This document shows, one piece after another, positions 15,601 to 16,351 of a stretch of DNA of 16,351 nt. The DNA comes from Oscillospiraceae bacterium (GTDB lineage Bacteria > Bacillota > Clostridia > Oscillospirales > Oscillospiraceae): assembly GCA_016297855.1 (NCBI GenBank), contig JAEDFW010000031.1, positions 1 to 16,351 of the forward strand, given 5' to 3'. The notes beneath the pieces were generated by a model. It was not told the DNA's origin. It worked only from the letters and a program-made list of their open reading frames with translations, and ran no database searches. Numbering within the stretch: position 1 is the stretch's first letter; the number at the start of each line of letters is the position of its first letter. A program made the position numbers and the translations under genes.

Positions 15601-15687
15601 CTGTCAAAAACTCCTACGGAGTTTTTGACAGCAGGCTGCGGCCTGCTGCGCGCAAAGAAATGGCTGTCCGCTGGACAGCCATTTTTC
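15601..15687. repeat. Three further hairpins after the rplS terminator
   Basis: Stem 1: 15601-15614/15618-15631 (14 bp, loop TAC, with A5/T5 inside). Stem 2: 15629-15636/15641-15648 (8 bp, loop TGCG), overlapping stem 1 by three bases so that the two compete. Stem 3: 15658-15669/15673-15684 (12 bp, loop GCT) followed by TTC, which could terminate transcription in either direction. Together with the rplS terminator, four hairpins lie almost back to back, like the array at 8373-8609 but with different sequences. Confidence 0.85.
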
Positions 15688-15895
15688 ACACTTGCAGGCC
15701 GATCAGTATTTTTTCCGACGTACACGCCTCGTCGAAGCAAGCTCCATATCGCTTGTTGTGGCATAAATGCCGCAAGTGCGCTCATTTCGCTGCTTCTCCT
15801 CTCCGAATCACGCCCGTAAATGGCCGCGATTCGGGTTTATTTTTCTTTTGCAGCGTGTGTGACGCGAAACTCTGCGAGGCTTTTTATTGGTTTTT
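15688..15895. other. Gene-less stretch downstream of the GH25 gene
   Basis: No convincing protein gene is seen in these 208 bases. A minus-strand 64-codon frame (start 15785) has a plausible AGAGGAG site but runs through the hairpin cluster, and I reject it as a gene. Near the right end is a + strand terminator-like hairpin. No promoter for a separate RNA could be recognised with confidence. Confidence 0.5.
15803..15845 (+). terminator. Second + strand terminator-like hairpin
   Basis: CCGAATC (15803-15809) pairs with GATTCGG (15828-15834), with partial inner GCC/GGC pairing, followed by GTTTATTTTTC. It lies about 250 bases after the rplS terminator with no gene between them, so it either backs up rplS termination or ends an unrecognised RNA. 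Confidence 0.55.
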
Positions 15896-16351
15896 TCAGT
15901 TCTTGATTGGTTCAAAAAAGCTGAGATTCAGGTCGACGTCTGTGCTGATGCCGTCCACGCGTCCGTCGTTGGCATACTGCCAGATCTGAAAATCATATGA
16001 AAACGTGGGCGTTGGGTTATACTCTGCCAGCCAGAACACATAGTCCTGCAGCTTGAGAAGATCAAATTCCTGATAACCCTGCCGCTGGTTAAAGTAAAGT
16101 CCCGCGCGGTATCCCGCCTGCTCAATGGCATTGCAGAACGTGTAGGCGCAGCCGCTCAGGATGATACTGTCCATGCCGTCGGTTCTGGCTTCGGCCTCAA
16201 TATCCTCCCAATCGAAGATGACAGGGTATTGAAGCGCATAGCCGTCGATCGCGTCCAGCACAAACCGCGCCTCATCCAGCGCCTCTGCCGCGCTGATGGC
16301 CTGGGAGAAGAAATATACGCCCACATCCAGGCCTGCTTCCTGTGCGCCGAG
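15896..16351 (-). CDS. GH25 lysozyme-like muramidase (C-terminal part, cut by edge)
   Basis: These 151 residues are the C-terminal part of a glycoside hydrolase family 25 protein, which cleaves the beta-1,4 bond between N-acetylmuramic acid and N-acetylglucosamine in peptidoglycan. The frame is open through the right edge (it begins LGAQEAGLDVGVYFFSQA), so the start, any signal peptide and the first catalytic Asp lie outside. FDWED (46-50) supplies the catalytic Asp/Glu pair. GYRAGLYFN (80-88), FWLAEYNP (106-113) and FQIWQYANDGRVDGISTDVD (121-140) are the usual later GH25 blocks. The protein ends soon after the last strand, so there is no C-terminal cell-wall-binding domain. Roles in wall turnover, prophage lysis or competition cannot be separated here. 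Confidence 0.9.
   Translation of the reverse strand, partial: LGAQEAGLDVGVYFFSQAISAAEALDEARFVLDAIDGYALQYPVIFDWEDIEAEARTDGMDSIILSGCAYTFCNAIEQAGYRAGLYFNQRQGYQEFDLLKLQDYVFWLAEYNPTPTFSYDFQIWQYANDGRVDGISTDVDLNLSFFEPIKN

Noticed and set aside
15591..15785. 64-codon minus-strand frame with a possible AGAGGAG ribosome site
   Set aside because: Its second half is formed by the hairpin cluster and its end overlaps the rplS terminator. It has no recognisable domain, so I treat it as a chance frame.

Overview
The window looks like chromosomal DNA of a strictly anaerobic, fairly GC-rich Clostridia-type Firmicute, most likely a gut Oscillospiraceae/Ruminococcaceae relative. The evidence is strong AGGAGG ribosome sites, a ClpC-type ATPase, a clostridial 2[4Fe-4S] ferredoxin, a YabB/RsmI gene pair and a DUF362 ferredoxin-like protein. 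The genus is an inference; there is no rRNA in the window.

Layout. 1-121: non-coding left edge with a palindrome and a LexA-box-like site. 122-2479 (-): clpC-like ATPase. 2582-4486 (+): a promoter, a 56-residue ferredoxin, a hairpin, a TrmN6/YabB-like tRNA methyltransferase overlapping in translation signals with rsmI, and a hairpin. 4508-5119 (-): GNAT acetyltransferase with its own promoter and a structured leader of about 140 nt. 5403-8301 (+): one transcription unit with a near-consensus promoter, two esterase-D-like alpha/beta hydrolases, an ATP-grasp ligase-like protein and a strong intrinsic terminator. 8320-10420 (+): a promoter, an array of six consecutive hairpins, a MarR-type regulator, a TauE/SafE permease, a Cu/Zn-SOD-like protein and a bidirectional terminator. 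10420-13792 (-): acyl-CoA synthetase, then a DUF1624-type membrane protein, then a YjjG-like HAD phosphatase. 13812-15020 (-): DUF362/ferredoxin protein with a palindromic promoter. 15065-15598 (+): rplS with a structured leader and a terminator, followed by three more hairpins and a gene-less stretch that ends in another + strand terminator. 15896-16351 (-): the C-terminal part of a GH25 lysozyme, cut by the right edge.

Most genes are housekeeping. The parts most worth a second look are: (1) the six-hairpin array at 8373-8609, which follows a promoter and precedes the MarR gene, together with a second hairpin cluster after rplS; (2) the two-hydrolase plus ATP-grasp operon, which resembles a small-molecule or peptide modification pathway with no assigned substrate; and (3) the MarR-TauE-SOD unit, in which the SOD ribosome site lies inside a hairpin arm and the usual active-site Arg appears as Lys.
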